The position numbers and the translations under genes are program-made. Of a stretch of 64,000 nt of DNA, positions 59,822 to 64,000 are shown piece by piece (position 1 is the stretch's first letter; each line of letters opens with the position of its first letter). The stretch is from Chrysoperla carnea (taxonomy: Eukaryota > Arthropoda > Insecta > Neuroptera > Chrysopidae), in the NCBI RefSeq assembly GCF_905475395.1, contig NC_058339.1, forward strand, positions 75,048,520 through 75,112,519, written 5' to 3'. The notes beneath the pieces were generated by a model, which saw only the letters and a program-made list of their open reading frames with translations, did not search any database and was not told the origin of the DNA.

Positions 59822-60487
59822 TACAGGGTGCTTTTTTAAGTTGACATATGCTTGAAATTCGAAAAAATAGGTTTTATGGATAAAGATGCTTCAAGCAAAA
59901 AATGTTGGTTGTGGAGGCATTCTACTCTGTAACTGGCAATCGATAGATGGACACTTTAAATTAGAAAATTTTTTATTGGTTAAGAAAGTTACTTTTTGTT
60001 CGAAACATTTTCCACAAAGCGTACAGCTTAGACAAAATTGTTTTTCCCAAAATGATTTTTTCGTATCAAAATTGTTTCTTTGAATAATTGTTTCTGCGAA
60101 ATCTACGCAAAAAATTTTCCAATTAATCTAATAAAAGTGGTTGGTTTTTCTATAAAGACCATTTTTGTTCAAATTGAATGAACAAATGCGAGAAAAGATA
60201 GATTTTTGCTATCAATTACTGTCTAAACTTTTCGGTTTACAAAAAAATGTTTTAAGCAAAAAAAGTTTGCGTATTTATAAAGAACAACTTGCTAATTTAA
60301 AGCGTTTATCTAATGTTTTTCAGTTATGAATCAGAGTGAAGTTTTAATTGAGTCTGAAAACTAAGATCGGATTCGATGATGGTATAAGATGTGTTTCTTT
60401 GAAATTAACATTTTTCGTTTTAAGCATTTTCCTCGATTAAGTTTATTTATCGAGTTTCAAGCATATGTCAACTTAAACAATCCTGTA
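59822..60487. repeat. MITE-E, 666-bp inverted-repeat element
   Basis: Ends TACAGGGTGCTTTTTTAAGT and ACTTAAACAATCCTGTA are inverted, and homology continues inward for about 60 bases (TTGACATATGCTTGAAA on both sides). TA at both tips suggests a Tc1/mariner-type non-autonomous element. Internal frames are short. Confidence 0.75.
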
Positions 60488-60489
60488 TA

Positions 60490-60655
60490 TGTCACTTTGT
60501 ATATGTAATTTATTTCAAGGTATACTAAGCTTAGTTCTAACTTTGTAACTTTGATGTTAACACGAATGATGATGACGAACAAAATTTTGGTATAGGTGTT
60601 CATAAATTCACCTAATTAGTCCATTTCCGAATGTCTGTCAGAATATTTCGAAAAT
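60490..60655 (-). repeat. REP1 3'-end fragment
   Basis: In reverse: GGACTAATTAGGTGAATTTA, TGAACACCTATACCAAAATT, followed by a diverged TTACAAAGTTAGAACTAAGC tail. It directly abuts MITE-E. Confidence 0.7.
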
Positions 60656-61640
60656 CGTGAAGTTTAAGTGAAGCGACCTTTATTTTGATGGAAGAACCAG
60701 AAAATGAAATAATAAATAACTCTCCATCTATTCCTGAAAGAAAATTTTGTATAAATCAAGCCGTTTAGCTTTAATCTTCCGTGTCGTATAACATGAACAA
60801 CCTTCTATACTGTGGATTAATAGTGGTACGTTCTTGATACTGGGAGTTCCTGCCCATAAAATATAAGGAGAAACTCGTCAAATTTTGCATACTTAATGCC
60901 CACTATCTTGCATACATACTGGTATAAATGTTTGTCTAAATAAACAATGTTTGCCGTCTATGCAGGATAATAAGTTAGAAATGAAAGGACTTTAAAGGAG
61001 AGTTATTATTTATACAACAAATACAAGCACAGTTATACATTGTTGAAGTGGTCACATTGTAAACCAATTGTTGTGGAGTTATGTATATAGAGTATAGACT
61101 CTTTTCAAAAACAAACTATTTCTATAAGTATGTCTACTTTATACTTCACCACAATATGACATCTTCTACTTGTTTAATAACTCTTATAATATTATTTATA
61201 TTTATAATAATAATGTTATACATGAAACTATTATATAATAAAGATAAGAATGGTACACTTTGTACATCTCAATGTAATATTGTTTTATATTAACTGCCCT
61301 CATGCACTTTGAAAAGCATTCTGAATACAAAGTATATTCTTGGATGGATGAAAAATTATACAGTGCTATCAATATTTCAACTCTCTGAATAATCCTGATC
61401 AGGGGCGCAGGAATTCAAACTTTTGTTGGCCACATTAACTACGGAAGCATTTTTGGGGAAAGAGAGGTTTCAAAAAATTTACACAAGCGTTTATGTGGGC
61501 GGGGGGGGGGCTGTTGAAACCTATTCTACCACAAAATTTTATGAGTAAGTAAAATAACCTAAACTAGCTTGACTCGTGAGGAATTCCGCTCCCGAACTAC
61601 CGGTACCCGTGGCTAAAAACAACAACTTAATTGTTGAAAT

Positions 61641-61935
61641 TAGTATTTAGGAGAATATGTCCTCTGTATAAGAAGAACATTTATAAAAACTAACATGTTT
61701 GCCCATTAAACTTATTATTTAAATTTATGATATTTTTTCGTTTAAATTATTTTTCAAGCGTGTTTTTTCCTAAGGGGAGCATTTTTAGACCGTGAGTATA
61801 TTTTTCGTCAAAACTTGCCATAATAAGCTTGAAAATGAGGGGTGAATCATGAAATTTGATAAAGGCATAAGGAAGACAAGGGTAGAAGAGAACAATTTTT
61901 CTAGAGTTACAACATATAAGATTATCTGCTTTTTA
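61641..61935 (+). repeat. Dispersed repeat REP3, copy 2
   Basis: Same orientation and order of words as 23177-23455: TTATGATATTTTTTCGTTTA, GAGTATATTTTTCGTCAAAA, AATAAGCTTGAAAATGAGGG. Confidence 0.65.
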
Positions 61936-63084
61936 GTGTAACTGATCCTTTTCTAACAAACGTTTTAATATTCGGCAAAACGAGATTGAATCTTACGTAA
62001 GAAAATGTATGTTTACGTGAGGGTAGGGGGGATCAAAAATCGTCTAAATCATGCTTACGTAATCAATAAATGACCCCTTAAGGTCATAAAAGCAAAAAAC
62101 TTTTTTTTCGAAAAAACTTTTATTTCAGTAAGTTAATTCGGCGAGGTACAGAAACACCTTTTTAAAAATTCTGTACGCATGGACCTCCAAACCGAGATTT
62201 ATATTATATAAGACTAAATATTATATGAGACTAAATCGTTTGGACGATTTTCAAGTATGTTTTTTCGCCGCTGTTGTCATAGGTAAAACTGCTAGTACGC
62301 GAAGCATTTGGTAAGCATTTGGAAACGTATCTTCATTGCAAATATCGAGTGCTTCGAGTGAATTTTTTACGTCCTGCGTGGCGTTTTCTAGAAAGTTTAA
62401 TTGCATTGACCCAGATTTCACTGGAAATTATCGTGAAAAATTGAAGACTATGATTCAAAAAGTTGCGTGCAAGAGTCTTCATAAAAAATTTTCATTTTGT
62501 TGGGATAGAGACAAGCATATGATAAATATTGCAATGGTTTAAAAATTAATTCTGTAAATATTTCAGAATCAAATCGATGTACGGTATGTTGGAAATCTTC
62601 AATTGAATCAGTCTGTATATTTGAGCGTTGAGTCCGATTTGATACAAAGATTAGCTTCCGCAATTCCATGTTGTTTTCATCGCAGATTTCATGCACCGTT
62701 TTGTCCATCGAATTCAAATACTTACATTTTCGTTATCAATAATTTCAATGCCTGGTTTTGTATACAAAAACCGACGAATATCCATGATCTCAGATAGTAT
62801 AATATAAATATTTATTATCTATGGTCTCAGATATCAAAAAAATCAATATATGTTAACAAATGTCGAAAAAGGTTGCATAGGTAGTCAGTGGAACTGCGTT
62901 TAACTAATGGTTGCATTTACAGGAAATAATGTTACTTCAAACTTATGTGTAGAGATTCTCAGCGGGGATGAGAGTTCATCGGGGATGGGACTTTCAAATT
63001 TCTTCGTCTCTTTATTCAATATTTACTTCGAATTATATTATCAAACAACCCTAAAACCATCTACACAAAAAACAATTGAAAACA
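61936..63084. other. Intergenic with weak coding-like texture at 62260-62800
   Basis: Overlapping frames on both strands around 62330-62720 (for example minus 62448-62717, 89 codons with a mixed composition) hint at a decayed gene or transposon. I recognise no motif and give it no name. The rest is AT-rich. Confidence 0.25.
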
Positions 63085-63240
63085 AACAAGACAGACAGAC
63101 AACCGGAAATGGACTAATTAGGTGATTTTATAAACACCTATACCAAAATTTTGTTCATAGCATCAATATTTTTAAGCGTTACAAACTTGGGACATAACTT
63201 AGTATACCTTAGTATATTTCATATACATGGAATAAAAATG
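63085..63240 (+). repeat. REP1 3'-end fragment
   Basis: GACAGACAGACAACCGGAAA, TGGACTAATTAGGTGATTTT, AACACCTATACCAAAATTTT, GCGTTACAAACTTGGGACAT and the TATTTCATATACATGG tail. Confidence 0.85.
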
Positions 63241-63714
63241 CATTTGAAACGTTGGAACAACGTTTCAAGTTTATTTTGTGAAAATGTCACAGTAGTACTT
63301 TAATTATGATTTTAAACAATGACAATAAATTTTCTAATACAGATATATACTTACTCGAAAATTCGAAAATAATACAAAATAAATTTCCATTTATAAAATT
63401 TATTACAAAGACCTTGGTAATAAAATATATATTTTAAAATAAAATACGGATTTCATATATAAGGATATTTATTAAAAATAAAAGGGAATTGCTAATTGCT
63501 TTATCCTTGATCTTAAACATTTTGAACAGAATGAGAGCAAAAAAAAAAAAAAATGTTTGGAAAAACAGTTTTCAAAAAAAACAAAATTAATGAATCGAAA
63601 GTGATAAATGTATTTTATCAAGTTTCGTTTATTTATTTTTTTTTATTCTTCATTTTCCGAATTAAAAAACAAAGTAGAAAGTTTTGTGACGAAAGATTTT
63701 TCTTGTAACATAAC

Positions 63715-64000
63715 AAAACACGTGAAAATATACAATTGATTGAGTTAATTGTTGAAATATCCTGTATAGACAGTGTTGAATGCTAGTGCTTGTATTATTT
63801 TCAATAAATAAGAAAAGCTTGAAATCCATTACATTTTGTTTATGGCCGCCTTTAAGCAGTATTTTCAAGAATTTTTTTTCGATAAACTTTCCCTAAATTT
63901 TATAGCTTTGGGCAAAATGGGTACTAAAGTTTTGTCCTAATTTACTCCCTCATTGAAAAAGGAAGATATTTTGTATTTTTATACCATGCATTGCATATAT
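63715..64000 (+). repeat. REP1 5' part, long subfamily, near the window edge
   Basis: ACGTGAAAATATACAATTGA, TTGAATGCTAGTGCTTGTAT and TTTTGTCCTAATTTACTCCC match the long subfamily; the end TTTTTATACCATGCA may be an internal-deletion junction to the 3' tip. Confidence 0.7.

Overview
The window looks like nuclear DNA of an insect. It is very AT-rich and intron-bearing, its conserved proteins are animal-type, it carries arthropod-style C2H2 zinc-finger paralogues, and its gaps are full of short inverted-repeat elements. I cannot fix the order from sequence alone; low-GC groups such as Hemiptera or Neuroptera would fit.

Left part (1-10.2 kb): housekeeping genes. ZC3H3 (minus strand, C-terminus cut by the window edge) is followed by a compact intronless SREK1IP1 (plus strand), which may share a promoter with an unrecognised 76-codon ORF. 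Next is a four-exon LETMD1 (minus). Three of these act in RNA maturation or mitochondrial function; nothing suggests a shared pathway beyond ordinary clustering.

10.2-31.3 kb: two related intronless C2H2 zinc-finger genes on opposite strands (12.7-13.7 kb and 29.1-30.2 kb) flank a four-exon KDEL receptor gene (minus, 21.6-27.2 kb). The space between is mostly repeats: foldback elements, a decayed hAT transposase, and a LINE tail inside a KDELR intron.

31.4-34.9 kb: complete eight-exon CIAO3 (NARFL), the cytosolic Fe-S assembly factor, with all eight cluster-binding cysteines.

36.5-47.8 kb: the most distinctive feature, a tandem array of three secreted lipocalin-like genes (minus strand), assembled here from spliced exons. 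All three have four coding exons with identical intron phases (0, 1, 1), a signal peptide, and four shared cysteines. Two of them keep a matching TATA/initiator core promoter.

47.8-64 kb: no convincing host gene. This is a repeat graveyard with many copies of one dispersed repeat (called REP1 here), several distinct MITE or foldback families, RTE-like pieces and a LINE 3' end with an (AAT)n tail.

Exon boundaries were worked out by hand from GT/AG sites, reading phase and family similarity. For the fully contained multi-exon genes, exon lengths sum to whole reading frames (KDELR 212 aa, CIAO3 479 aa, LETMD1 369 aa, lipocalins 205, 210 and 209 aa). Repeat family names (REP1, MITE-A and so on) are local labels, not database names.
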